From Tolypothrix sp. NIES-4075 (GTDB lineage Bacteria; Cyanobacteriota; Cyanobacteriia; Cyanobacteriales; Nostocaceae), in the NCBI RefSeq assembly GCF_002218085.1, contig NZ_BDUC01000001.1, positions 559,955 to 623,954 of the forward strand: a stretch of 64,000 nucleotides of DNA, written 5' to 3'. This document shows, piece after piece, positions 16,785 through 25,670 of the stretch. The notes beneath the pieces are model-generated. The model saw nothing but the letters and a program-made list of their open reading frames with translations, did no database searches and was not told the origin of the DNA. Each line of letters starts with the position of its first letter. The stretch's first letter is position 1. Both the position numbers and the translations under genes were made by a program.

Positions 16785-18398
16785 TTACATCTCCGCGTTG
16801 AGGCGAATTTCTCGAATGTGGTTTTTTAATTGTGCTTCAAAAATTGTCTGACTCATCAATGAGTAACTTGATTTATCTTGATTTTTAAAATTTTCCTCAA
16901 TTAATCGTTCAGCTATATATTCCATCAAAACTGGGGTTTGTGCAAAGCTGGATGCAGATCTTTCTATTAGCGATCGCCTTTGTAATAACTCTATAGCTTC
17001 TAATATTAATCGTTGCGAAACTCGTGGTATAATCTCTTTTTGCAATTTTCGCACTGAAACCAAATTGCGATTCAGTGCTAGCCAGTGCATAATCTGCTTT
17101 TCCAAATTAGATAAACGATAAAACTGTTCATCTAAAATTGCCCGAATGTCGCCAAAAACCACAGTACCTTGTTCTAAAAATTCATATATATTGCCAGCAA
17201 ATAATTCTTGAATAGTTGTAGCAACTAATTTAATAAATAATGGATTACCTGCATACCACTCAATTAATATTCTGCATTCGGATTCGTCAGAATCTGTAAA
17301 TCCTTTTTCTTTGAGAATTTCCCAACTGTCTGCATTACTTAATCCTGTCAATTTCCAAGAGCGAACAGGTAATTTTTTTCCTTGTAGCGCGGCAATTTCT
17401 TGAGGTTTTTCTCTACTGGTTAACACCAAGCAACTTTCATGTTGAGAGTCTCCTAATCTTCTGATTAACTCTCCATAATTTTCATAACCTTTAAGATACC
17501 GAATTTGCTTGGTAACATAACCAGAAGGATTTTTTACGTCTGGGTTGCTAGCTGGCACAGAGAGAGGATATTCGATTCTCAAGTCGGTATCGTTGCCATT
17601 GCTTAAAATTGAGTCTACACCATCTAATACAATCAGACAGCGTGAAGAGCGCAAACACTCAATTAGTTGGGAAATGTTGCTTTCGACACTTTCTTGCCGT
17701 TGTGTTTGCGCTTTTGGAGATAAAAGCGAAATTAGTTGATTTAAGATGACTTCTAAAGGTGGTGCGAGACTAAGCGATCGCCAAATTACAAATTCAAAAT
17801 TTTCCTTAATTGCTTCTGCCAGCTTTACTGACAAAGCTGTTTTACCAATTCCACCCATACCTAAGAGTACCACTAATCGACAGCGCTCTTGCACAATCCA
17901 TTCAGATAGGGATGCGAGTTCGCTAGTGCGTCCGTAAAATTTACTCACATCAATAGCTTCACCCCAATCTTGTCTTTGGGCTGTTTTCATCGTATCAAAA
18001 TCAGCTTCCTTATTCTCGGTTGTGATTATTTGATTGCTAGTCACATCTATTTGAAACCAACCTTTTTTATAACCTGCTTTCTCTAGTAATTGAGTGACCC
18101 GACTCCAGTTTTTGACCTTAATGCTGCTTCCCTCTTGGTTACTCAGCATATCTTCTATATATTTATATAGCCCATTAGAAAGATAAACTCTCACAGTACT
18201 ACTACTGCGACTTTTATAAACTGCATTAGCAATTTCTGCCGGACTAAAACCACAAAGTAAACCTCTCAAAAATTTCTTTTCAACAGGTGTTAGAGCTTTT
18301 CCTTTTGCCGATGCCAAATCAACGTATAACTTTTCTAGCTCCCAATTATTTTTAGCCTCTACAAAATCCTCTTCTATTTTATTTAAATTAGCAGCCAT
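16785..18398 (-). CDS. STAND NTPase with HTH N-terminus, no C-terminal sensor
   Basis: 537-residue NB-ARC-type ATPase. Residues 1-110 resemble the helix-turn-helix domain (vMAP type) at the front of many cyanobacterial STAND proteins (LTPVEKKFLRGLLCGFSPAE, then VRVYLSNGLYKYIEDML). Residues about 155-400 are the NTPase: FYGRTSEL, Walker A VVLLGMGGIGKTALS, Walker B CLIVLDGVDSI and sensor CLVLTSREKP. A winged-helix segment ends at LIEENF. Relatives carry WD40 or other repeats after this point, but the chain stops after about 30 residues (NHIREIRLNAEM). It may be truncated or may work with a separate sensor. Confidence 0.82.
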   Translation of the reverse strand: MAANLNKIEEDFVEAKNNWELEKLYVDLASAKGKALTPVEKKFLRGLLCGFSPAEIANAVYKSRSSSTVRVYLSNGLYKYIEDMLSNQEGSSIKVKNWSRVTQLLEKAGYKKGWFQIDVTSNQIITTENKEADFDTMKTAQRQDWGEAIDVSKFYGRTSELASLSEWIVQERCRLVVLLGMGGIGKTALSVKLAEAIKENFEFVIWRSLSLAPPLEVILNQLISLLSPKAQTQRQESVESNISQLIECLRSSRCLIVLDGVDSILSNGNDTDLRIEYPLSVPASNPDVKNPSGYVTKQIRYLKGYENYGELIRRLGDSQHESCLVLTSREKPQEIAALQGKKLPVRSWKLTGLSNADSWEILKEKGFTDSDESECRILIEWYAGNPLFIKLVATTIQELFAGNIYEFLEQGTVVFGDIRAILDEQFYRLSNLEKQIMHWLALNRNLVSVRKLQKEIIPRVSQRLILEAIELLQRRSLIERSASSFAQTPVLMEYIAERLIEENFKNQDKSSYSLMSQTIFEAQLKNHIREIRLNAEM

Positions 18399-18735
18399 TA
18401 CGGTTATTTATTTAAAGTAGCGATTTGGCAATATATTAACGATTTATATATAAAATCCGAATAAATAAACAATAAATTTATAACGAATTTAATAACATTC
18501 GTTAGGTGACTTGCCAGTTGTTGCTTCGGTATCTTTAGGCTTAACGTAAATTTAATAAAGCTTCTTTGAAACTTTATTGAATTTGTGTCGTCAATATAAA
18601 CGATCAAGACACTTTCTCAACTGGGGCAGTTTTAAGTTTATACAATACTGTGTTTCTACCTCACAGTATTAACATTAAAAAAACTTAGTCATAGCAAGCC
18701 CCACTCCAAATCTGTACAAAATCATGGTGTAAATT
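18399..18735. other. AT-rich intergenic region
   Basis: 337 bases between the STAND gene and a duplicated small gene. No credible coding frame, hairpin or repeat was recognised; the one long frame on the minus strand is AT-driven. The promoter of the leftward STAND gene should lie here. Confidence 0.4.
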
Positions 18736-18840
18736 ATGACTTATTTTGTGACATTGTGCAAAAAAGCTTTGCCAACTTAACGGTTGAAGAACAAAAACTA
18801 CTGCATATCTTATTTGAGTGCGCCCGAATAAATAAGTGTG
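18736..18840 (+). pseudogene. Degenerate upstream copy of the 64-aa gene
   Basis: The stretch from ATGACT at 18736 aligns with the start of the next gene: GTGACATTGTGCAAAAAAGC here against GTGACGTTGTGCAAAAAGC there, then AACGGTTGAAGAACAAAAAC against AACGGTTGAAGCCGAAAATC. In the aligned frame it reads DIVQKSFANLTVEEQKLLHI before losing similarity. A base difference puts the ATG out of frame with this segment, so it is a decayed tandem duplicate. Confidence 0.65.
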
Positions 18841-18859
18841 GTCTATTGAGGTATCAACC

Positions 18860-19054
18860 ATGACTCGAATTCGTGACGTTGTGCAAAAAGCGCTATCTAC
18901 TGGCTATCTAACGGTTGAAGCCGAAAATCAACTACGACATTTACTGACAACTCGGTATGGCCCAGAAGACTTTAGAGCCTTTATGAGCTTGCAAGAAGCG
19001 GCGATGATGGGCAAAGTCAAGCAGGAGTCTCGCGAAGAAAGGTGTGGCATTTAG
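18860..19054 (+). CDS. Small conserved protein, 64 aa
   Basis: Sixty-four residues from the ATG at 18860, MTRIRDVVQKALSTGYLTVE, then AENQLRHLLTTRYGPEDFRA and FMSLQEAAMMGKVKQES. Helical and hydrophilic, no signal peptide. It looks like the small cyanobacterial proteins of unknown function in which a short helical domain precedes a basic tail. A degenerate duplicate lies directly upstream, which supports this being a true gene. Confidence 0.7.
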   Translation: MTRIRDVVQKALSTGYLTVEAENQLRHLLTTRYGPEDFRAFMSLQEAAMMGKVKQESREERCGI

Positions 19055-19076
19055 CACATAAATACCACATTTCTAC

Positions 19077-19778
19077 TCAAGAGCGCGATCGCTCATCGTC
19101 ATCAAGAGAATCCTCATCATCAAAAAATCCCCAATCATCATCATCATTCTTCTGATTGGTAGTCGTCGGTGGTTGATAAGGCGGTATGATTACTCGGTAA
19201 TCAGCATCGTAAACTGATTCAGTTTTTCCTACTCCAGAATTTTTTGGTTGGCGGTAGCTGTAGGAATAAACTGAACCAGATTGAGAAGTAGTTTTGGGTT
19301 CTTGTTGACGTTCTACCTCGCGATCTCTATCCTGTATGTTTTCCTCTCTTTGAGTAGACGCAAAATTAGACTTCTCTTCAAAGTCCCAATCATCATCTGT
19401 ACTCTTATTTGTGTCCCAATCATCCGCTACGTCGTCACTGCTTCTAGACTCTGTTGTACTAGCCGTTGGTGTAGGGTTGACAGGAGGGCGGGAAAACGTT
19501 TCTTCTCTAAGGGTTTGCTTATTCCGAGGTGAAGCGGCTGGTGATTTAAGTCTTGGGCGTTGTTGAGCTAAATAAGTGGACAAATTAAACAAGCTGCTGA
19601 TAAATACAGATGTAATAGCACCAGCAGTTGTACTAAATAAAATCCACATCGCCAATGGCAAAGGTTGAGTCCGTATCCCCAAAAATACTAACGGTAGAAC
19701 AGGCGACCAGTTTTGCGCTAACAATAGCGTTAGTCCTCCCAGTACCGCCACTAATAAAATTAAGCGAATGATATCCAT
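19077..19778 (-). CDS. LapA-like membrane protein with acidic tail
   Basis: Residues 1-65 contain two membrane helices (IIRLILLVAVLGGLTLLLAQ, then LPLAMWILFSTTAGAITSVF) with the DUF1049/LapA arrangement and an NWSPVLPLVFLG connector. The rest, about 165 residues, is disordered and very rich in Asp, Ser, Arg and Gln, with repeated DDW/DWDF motifs and a final run DDDDWGFFDDEDSLDDDERS. LapA proteins act with LapB in envelope biogenesis in proteobacteria; the cyanobacterial role is not established. Starts at the ATG at 19778. Confidence 0.75.
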   Translation of the reverse strand: MDIIRLILLVAVLGGLTLLLAQNWSPVLPLVFLGIRTQPLPLAMWILFSTTAGAITSVFISSLFNLSTYLAQQRPRLKSPAASPRNKQTLREETFSRPPVNPTPTASTTESRSSDDVADDWDTNKSTDDDWDFEEKSNFASTQREENIQDRDREVERQQEPKTTSQSGSVYSYSYRQPKNSGVGKTESVYDADYRVIIPPYQPPTTTNQKNDDDDWGFFDDEDSLDDDERSRS

Positions 19779-19799
19779 ATAAAAAGAGGGGTAAAGGTA

Positions 19800-19935
19800 A
19801 TTTCAGGAGGAAAGAGGGGGAGAGGGGGAGACGGGTAATTGGGCATTGGGCATTGGGAATAGGTAATAGGTAATAGAAAGAAATTGTCCCCCACTCCCCC
19901 CATCTCCCCCTCTCCCCCTGCCCCATGCCCCTTCC
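19800..19935. repeat. Low-complexity GGGGAGAGGG / CCCCATCTCCCCC repeat
   Basis: Purine-rich GAGGGGGAGAGGGGGAGACGG followed by ATTGGGCATTGGG units and then pyrimidine-rich CCCCCATCTCCCCCTCTCCCC, able to pair with the first part. It separates the LapA-like gene from ubiX. Confidence 0.75.
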
Positions 19936-19939
19936 CCTT

Positions 19940-20560
19940 TTATTTTCTCCCTTGCCAGCGTTGAAGTGGGATGCAGTCAATATCCAGTTGGTCTAAAGCA
20001 CGAGCCACAACAAAATCAACTAAATCCTCGATTGTTTGCGGATTGTGATACCAAGCAGGAATCGCGGGGACAATTCTTGCCCCGACTTCTGCCAAACCAG
20101 TTAAATTACGCAGGTGAATCAGGCTAAAAGGAGTTTCACGGGGAACGATTATCAGCTTTCGACCTTCTTTAAGCTGGACATCCGCTGCCCGTTCTAATAA
20201 GTCGGAACTTAAACCGGCTGCTAGCTTGGCTACGGTACTCATACTGCATGGAATGACAATCATCCCCAAGGTACGAAAGGAACCACTGGCAATATTCGCT
20301 CCAACATCACCCCAAGGATGGCAATGTAGTTTACCTGCTGCTTCAACTTTGGCTTGCTGTCGCCAAAATTGCTCTTGTTGAACAGGTTCTACTGGCATCC
20401 GAATATTCTGCTCTGATTGCCAAACCATGTAACTTGACTTCGAGGCAACTAGTTCAATTTCATAGTCGGCTTCAAGCAGAAATTTAATCGCTCGAACGGC
20501 GTAAATTAAACCTGATGCACCTGATATGCCTAAGATAATTGGCTGTTGTTTGTTTGACAC
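19940..20560 (-). CDS. ubiX: Flavin prenyltransferase UbiX
   Basis: Makes prenylated FMN, the cofactor of UbiD-type decarboxylases. 206 residues with the N-terminal FMN-binding GISGASGLIYAVRAIKFLLE, the SFRTLGMIVIPCSMSTVAKL segment, RETPFSLIHLRNL that binds the prenyl phosphate, and GARIVPAIPAWYHNPQTIED at the C-terminus. UbiD itself is not in the window. The next gene upstream on the same strand is the RNB nuclease, 110 bases away across a repeat, so linkage is weak. Confidence 0.94.
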   Translation of the reverse strand: MSNKQQPIILGISGASGLIYAVRAIKFLLEADYEIELVASKSSYMVWQSEQNIRMPVEPVQQEQFWRQQAKVEAAGKLHCHPWGDVGANIASGSFRTLGMIVIPCSMSTVAKLAAGLSSDLLERAADVQLKEGRKLIIVPRETPFSLIHLRNLTGLAEVGARIVPAIPAWYHNPQTIEDLVDFVVARALDQLDIDCIPLQRWQGRK

Positions 20561-20577
20561 GTTTTTTTAGTACGGGT

Positions 20578-20665
20578 TAGGGAATTGGTAGTTAGTTGTT
20601 AGTTGTTAGTTGTTAGTTGTTACGGCTAACCACGCTCCTACGCTCCCACGCTCCCACGCTCCCAC
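20578..20665. repeat. GTTAGTT and CGCTCCCAC tandem repeats
   Basis: About four copies of the heptamer TTGTTAG followed by about four copies of CACGCTCC(CA), both known cyanobacterial short tandem repeats. No gene here. Confidence 0.8.
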
Positions 20666-20670
20666 TCCCC

Positions 20671-23043
20671 TTATTCATCATCACCATATGGTTCTAGGTC
20701 TTGAGGCTCCATTTCGTTGGATAAGTATATATTTGATACTTCGCCATTGGAGCCGTTCATGCCCCTGCCTGAGGCGATGCCATCGCTGCCTACGGTGACT
20801 AAATCAATTTGCTGGCGGTAGTAATCGACGCTTTTAACTTGCACGGCTACACGATCGCCTAATCTGTAAGAAGCCCGATTTTTGCGACCAAATAGCGCTT
20901 GTTGTCGAGCGCGGTACTCATACCAATCATCTTTGAGCGAGCTAACGTGTACCAATCCTTCGACTCGTAAAGGCACTCTCACATTACCGCTTTCTTTGTC
21001 CTCAACTGCTGGTACTTCAATTTCTACAAAGAAACCGTAAGATTGAACACCTGTAATTACACCACTGAAAACCTCACCAATGCGCTGTTTCATCAAAGAA
21101 GCTCTTTGCAACCCGGCTAAATCGGCTTCGGCTTCTTGGACTTCTTTTTCTCTGTCGTTGATTTGGACGATTACCCTTGTCAGCTCGCTTTGCAGTTCTT
21201 GTTGCAATTCTGGGGGTAAAACGTTCCAGTTAATTTCACTGTGGCTTGCGGAGTGACACAAATTAACGCGCTCTTTCACGCGGGTGTTGCGGCGATCGCG
21301 TCCATGTTCCAGTAGTGAATAATACACTCTTTGCATGAGCAAATCTGGATAACGCCGCAACGGTGCAGTACAGTGTGTATACTCACTTAGCGCCAAACCA
21401 AAGTGAGAGCCAATAGTAGTGCTGTAAGAAGCTGGCTTGAGTGTATCTTGCAACAAGTAAGTCAGAACTTGTTCTGATGACGATTCGGCGAAAGCTCTGG
21501 TCAATTGTTGATAATCTAAAGGTTGAATATCTACTTCGGCTTCTAGTGACAGTTCCACGCCTAAATTAATCGCTAATTTTAGCATTTCCTGCACGTCTTC
21601 CGAATCGGGTGCGCCTTGTACTCGCCAAATGGCAGGAATGCCTAAAGCGTTTAAATGATTTGCCATCAGTTGATTAACAAGTAGCACGAATTCTGTTAAG
21701 AGCGATCGCACAGGTAAATCATTGACTGCGGCACATCCTAAAATCCCCTCATCGTTGTACGGATTTTGGTTCGGTGGCAGATTTAATTGCAAGCTCCCGC
21801 GATTCAGCCGCACTTGTTTGACTGCATTTTGCAGTGCTTGCAGTTCTTGCAACATCTGGACTACTTCTTCTGAGTCCTTATTTTTTCCCCTCGTAGATTT
21901 ACTTATTTTACCAGTGAGAATTGATAAAGCTTGTTGTTCGCTGATGTGTTCGTCTACTTTGATGATACCCTTTTGAATTTCCCAGTCTAGGACTTCTTGT
22001 GATTGTGAATCGAAGGTAATTAAAAAAGAGATGCTTAAGCGATCGCTTCCCACAATCAAAGAACAGCGTTCTGCCACAGCTGACGGTAACATTGGCAGCA
22101 CGACTTCACCGAGATATACCGTCCTACCGCGCTTAATTGCTTCGCGATCGAGAGCTTCATCTGGTAAAACGTAGTGACAAACATCGGTAATGTGAAAGCC
22201 TAATCGCGAGTGTCCCTGTGGAGTTTTCTCGAAAGTTAAGGCGTTTTCTATTACTTGGGAATCTTTTGTACCGCCAATAGTTAGGGTAAATAAATCACGA
22301 TAATCCTGACGATTTTTTAAATCAGCTTTGAGTAACTTTTTCGGCAACTTAGCGGCTGCATCGCTAACTGACTCCGGGAAAGTACGGGAAAGGTCGTGCT
22401 TACAAGTTACCAAATCGATATCAGCAGCAGCTTCGGCATCGCTACCGAGAATTTGCACGACTCGACCGACAGGGGGATATTGCGCTAAAGGGTAACGCAA
22501 AACTTCGACATGGGCAAGATGGTCGATCGCTTCTTCCAATTTCATCCCACTAGCTAGCAGTTTAAGTTCAAACAGCAAGCGATCGTCCAGAGGAACGGCA
22601 CGAAAACCGCTTTCTACTTGCTTAATTCGCGCTAGCAAAGTGTGATTCGAGCGTTCGAGAATTAGCTTCACCTCACCTTCAGGAGAACGGCGCCGACTAC
22701 CTTCTTTGAGAACTCTAACTAAAACGCGATCGCCATTCCAAGCATTACTCAGATGACTTTCGCGAATATAAATATCCTCCGCACCTTCGGTATCCTGAAT
22801 CGCGAAACAAAAGCCTTTACTAGAACAGCGCAGCTTTGCTTCGATGATTCCCTCTTCTGTCACTTTCCGATATTTGCCGCGTTCTTTTACCAAAAGCCCG
22901 ACTTTTTCCAGAATTTCTAAAGCAATTTGAAGTTTTTGTAAACTATCTTCATCTTCACAACCAAGTTTTTTTTCCAAAACTTTCCGAGCTACCAACTTAT
23001 CATCGGTAAAATTGGCAAGTAATGTAGCGATTGAAAATTCCAT
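20671..23043 (-). CDS. RNB-family (RNase II/R) protein with altered metal site
   Basis: 790 residues: an N-terminal winged-helix/cold-shock region, RNB domain (about 240-600) and C-terminal S1 domain (about 645-765, with an insertion). The RNB fold is clear: FHITDVCHYVLPDEALDREA, GEVVLPMLPSAVAERCSLI and CTAPLRRYPDLLMQR. However, the segment that carries the four metal-binding aspartates in RNase II (D201, D207, D209, D210) reads TIGGTKDSQVIENAL at residues 255-269; by alignment the four positions hold Gly, Val, Glu and Asn. It is annotated as ribonuclease II/R-like, but 3'-5' exonuclease activity is doubtful. The frame is intact. Confidence 0.9.
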   Translation of the reverse strand: MEFSIATLLANFTDDKLVARKVLEKKLGCEDEDSLQKLQIALEILEKVGLLVKERGKYRKVTEEGIIEAKLRCSSKGFCFAIQDTEGAEDIYIRESHLSNAWNGDRVLVRVLKEGSRRRSPEGEVKLILERSNHTLLARIKQVESGFRAVPLDDRLLFELKLLASGMKLEEAIDHLAHVEVLRYPLAQYPPVGRVVQILGSDAEAAADIDLVTCKHDLSRTFPESVSDAAAKLPKKLLKADLKNRQDYRDLFTLTIGGTKDSQVIENALTFEKTPQGHSRLGFHITDVCHYVLPDEALDREAIKRGRTVYLGEVVLPMLPSAVAERCSLIVGSDRLSISFLITFDSQSQEVLDWEIQKGIIKVDEHISEQQALSILTGKISKSTRGKNKDSEEVVQMLQELQALQNAVKQVRLNRGSLQLNLPPNQNPYNDEGILGCAAVNDLPVRSLLTEFVLLVNQLMANHLNALGIPAIWRVQGAPDSEDVQEMLKLAINLGVELSLEAEVDIQPLDYQQLTRAFAESSSEQVLTYLLQDTLKPASYSTTIGSHFGLALSEYTHCTAPLRRYPDLLMQRVYYSLLEHGRDRRNTRVKERVNLCHSASHSEINWNVLPPELQQELQSELTRVIVQINDREKEVQEAEADLAGLQRASLMKQRIGEVFSGVITGVQSYGFFVEIEVPAVEDKESGNVRVPLRVEGLVHVSSLKDDWYEYRARQQALFGRKNRASYRLGDRVAVQVKSVDYYRQQIDLVTVGSDGIASGRGMNGSNGEVSNIYLSNEMEPQDLEPYGDDE

Positions 23044-23861
23044 GCAGTGAACCGACCTTTGGTCAAAACATCATTATTAGAAGGCACTTTCGTGGACAGA
23101 GAAGCACTATGAGCCAGTACTTTGTTGGAGGTTTAGCCCTACCTGCAACAGAGACAAAAAAGCGACCCTCGGACTTCTCACGACACGACACTCTCAGAGT
23201 TCACTACGAAAAAGACCTTTCACCCAGCTAATCTTAACAAAGCACGCCTGATTGAAAATTCACCCACTAGGTAATGTTTGCGACGGGTTTTTGAGAGACT
23301 TTGTTTATAAAACTCACTAATTCCAGTCTAAAAGCGCTATGCAGGGAAAACAGCAGGTGTTTGATTGTCTAGATTTCAGGTACTTTTACGGCATTAGACT
23401 CTGATTTTAACTAGGAGAAACTGCCGGCAGACCCAATTGTCCCATATGTAGAATCGGTAACAACTAGGTTAGCAGCGAAACCGCTCAGTGAGGAAGAACC
23501 ATTACTTCATTATTGTAGATTTAGAGCGTACTTCTGTGAAAGTAGTTCTGCATATCAGATTGGGTAATTAGTATAGCATTGAAAATAAGACCACGTAGAG
23601 TTAGCCACAAGTAGCGAAAAAGTTGTTCGCAAACAGCTATTGCTACAATCGGTACAAGCGATCAAGATATATCAGGCTGTTTCATTTAAAAGAGTGAAAA
23701 CTACTTGACTAAAGAAATATGAAGGATAAAGGATGAAAAAATAAATCCGTACAATTTCAAGCTGCACAAAACTTGTGTGAAGTCTTAACTTCATCCTTTA
23801 TCCTTTACACTTCATCCTTTAGATGAGCGTTGTTTAATGAATTTAGATTGGTGAAAGTATT
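23044..23861. other. 818-bp intergenic region with one inverted repeat
   Basis: No credible gene. Contains a 16-bp perfect inverted repeat AAGGATAAAGGATGAA (23722-23737) and TTCATCCTTTATCCTT (23790-23805), a cyanobacterial repeat type, about 60 bases before the gene at 23862. An open frame at 23031-23231 lacks a start context and family features. The promoter of the RNB gene should lie in the left part. Confidence 0.5.
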
Positions 23862-24644
23862 ATGTTGGCTCAATTCCAGAGCTTGTATCCCAACGGCAGT
23901 CTTACTTCTGAATTAGTGCAAATTTGGAGCGGAAAATATATTGTCCGGGCAAGCGTACACATTGAAGGTATAATTCGTGCTACCGGTATGGCAGCAGCAG
24001 AAACAGTCGAAGCAGCAGAAGATCAAGCAAGAAATCGGGCACTGATGGTTTTGGGAATGACAACCTCATCATCGGAATCGACAGTATCACCGAAATCAAT
24101 ACCGCAGGTGCAGCTTAACCCTCATCCTGCTGTAAATTCTGTAAAACAAACAGAAGCGATCGCTTCTGAACAAACTCCATCACCGGTCTTGGCACCCACT
24201 ACACAACCAGAAGCGACATCTTTAAGCGACTCTTACAACCAAGACTATGAGCCTCGCTTTGCGATGACTAGCAATCGAGAGCCAGAATTTGATATACCGA
24301 TGCAAAATTGGGCTATGCTGGACGAGGGCGGCGAACCTGAAGAGAATTCTTTACCAACGCCTGCTGCTAGTAACGTTAGACAATTTGCGCCCCGCAATTA
24401 TACTACTGAAGATGTCCCAAGTCTAAAAAGCAAGAGAAATAATAAAAGCCAACCTATAGACTTATCGGATGTAATTGCCAAAACAGATGTCGAAATTGAG
24501 CGCTTAGGCTGGACAAAAGAACAAGGAAAAGAGCATCTGAAAAAAACCTACGGCAAGCTGGGACGCACTTTGCTGACTGAAGAAGAATTACTGGACTTTC
24601 TCAGATACTTAGAATTGCAACCAGATCCCATAGCGGGATTTTAA
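23862..24644 (+). CDS. Conserved cyanobacterial protein, possible nucleic-acid binder
   Basis: 260 residues, no named family. Residues 1-65 form an alpha/beta module (YIVRASVHIEGIIRATGMAA, then AEDQARNRALMVLGM) that resembles double-stranded-RNA-binding or Rad52-like small domains. Residues 70-185 are a Ser/Pro/Gln-rich linker. The C-terminal 55 residues (KTDVEIERLGWTKEQGKEHL, then KKTYGKLGRTLLTEEELLDF) form a compact helical domain that recurs at the ends of other cyanobacterial proteins. The two-domain layout suggests a DNA/RNA-related role, but that is inference. ATG at 23862. Confidence 0.75.
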   Translation: MLAQFQSLYPNGSLTSELVQIWSGKYIVRASVHIEGIIRATGMAAAETVEAAEDQARNRALMVLGMTTSSSESTVSPKSIPQVQLNPHPAVNSVKQTEAIASEQTPSPVLAPTTQPEATSLSDSYNQDYEPRFAMTSNREPEFDIPMQNWAMLDEGGEPEENSLPTPAASNVRQFAPRNYTTEDVPSLKSKRNNKSQPIDLSDVIAKTDVEIERLGWTKEQGKEHLKKTYGKLGRTLLTEEELLDFLRYLELQPDPIAGF

Positions 24645-24655
24645 TTAGTTGTTTT

Positions 24656-24737
24656 TGTAGTCAGCGCTACCCTGCGGGAAAGCTTCTCCTGTCGGAGACG
24701 CTACGCGAACGCTAACAGTGCTGAAGCGCTAACTACA
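24656..24737. repeat. GTAGT...ACTAC palindromic repeat (member 2)
   Basis: TGTAGTCAGCGCT at the left and GCTGAAGCGCTAACTACA at the right, as in the elements at 12327 and 36691. The middle carries a second repeat, GCTTCTCCTGTCGGAGACGC followed by TACGCGAACGC. Confidence 0.7.
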
Positions 24738-24741
24738 AGCT

Positions 24742-25356
24742 CTAATTGCTATCCACAACAGCCATTGGACGGCTACCAGCCGCGTGACGGTCAATCACAG
24801 AGTCAATTAAGCCATAGTTCTTGGCTTCTTCTGGCGACATGAAGAAGTCCCGTTCGGTATCTTCAGCAATACGCTCAATTGGTTGACCTGTGTGATCGGC
24901 TAAATACTCATTTAGCTTTCGCTTGTGGTATAAAATTTCGCGTGCCTGAATTTCAATATCAGTCGCTTGTCCTTGAGCGCCACCGAGAGGTTGGTGAATC
25001 ATAATCCGAGAATGGGGTAGACTCATCCGCTTACCTTTAGCACCCGCGCTGAGAAGAAAAGCACCCATACTCGCGGCTAATCCGGTACAAATTGTACAGA
25101 CATCTGGGCGGATGTGCTTCATAGTATCAAATATACCCATACCAGCTGTCACCGAACCGCCCGGAGAATTAATGTACATATAAATGTCCTTCTCCGCATC
25201 TTCTGCATCTAAAAACAGCAGTTGGGCAACAATCAAGTTGGCTAGATTGCTATCAATTTGTTGTCCCAAAAAGATGATGCGCTCACGTAACAGCCGTGAG
25301 TAGATATCAAAGGCGCGTTCGCCCCGACCCGATTGTTCAATAACGATAGGAATCAT
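24742..25356 (-). CDS. clpP: ATP-dependent Clp protease subunit ClpP
   Basis: Serine protease subunit of the Clp machinery. 204 residues; catalytic Ser96 in TGLAASMGAF, His121 in RIMIHQPLGGA and Asp170 in DTERDFFM. Also present are INSPGGSVTAGMGIFDTM and the N-terminal VIEQSGRGERAFDIYSRLLR. Cyanobacteria carry several clpP genes (and clpR) of which some form pairs; here there is no adjacent clpX or clpR, consistent with a clpP1-type single gene. ATG at 25356. Confidence 0.96.
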   Translation of the reverse strand: MIPIVIEQSGRGERAFDIYSRLLRERIIFLGQQIDSNLANLIVAQLLFLDAEDAEKDIYMYINSPGGSVTAGMGIFDTMKHIRPDVCTICTGLAASMGAFLLSAGAKGKRMSLPHSRIMIHQPLGGAQGQATDIEIQAREILYHKRKLNEYLADHTGQPIERIAEDTERDFFMSPEEAKNYGLIDSVIDRHAAGSRPMAVVDSN

Positions 25357-25429
25357 AAGCGCGTACTTGCAGCTATTTTAAATACATTTTATCGATTACA
25401 GCCGTTGATTGGTTTCGGTAATTACTCCC

Positions 25430-25556
25430 GGTGGGGAGTGGGGGAGTGGGGGAGAGGGGGGACAAGGAGACAAGGAGACAAATAGCAATTACCTATGCCC
25501 AATGCCCGATGCCCAATTACCGATTACCAATTACCCATTCCCCATTCCCCATTTCT
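25430..25556. repeat. Compound low-complexity repeat upstream of clpP
   Basis: GGGGAGTGGGGGAG purine run, GACAAGGAGACAAGGAGACAA, then ATGCCCAATGCCC, ATTACCGATTACC and CCCATTCCCC units. The same unit types occur inside the coding sequence at 42578-42669. Confidence 0.8.
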
Positions 25557-25670
25557 ACTAACAATCATCCGGATGAATCTGCCTAAAGCTGTAAATCGAT
25601 AGTACGAGGTGCAATCGGGGTAATCAACTCTACTACAATTGCCATCCACCCGAAGACACAGGAGACTACC

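Noticed and set aside
19281..19532. 83-codon plus-strand frame inside the LapA-like gene
   Set aside because: Antisense to an acidic, low-complexity coding region.
23031..23231. 66-codon frame opposite the RNB gene start
   Set aside because: No ribosome site or recognisable features; overlaps the promoter area. A ribosomal-protein gene was looked for here and not found.
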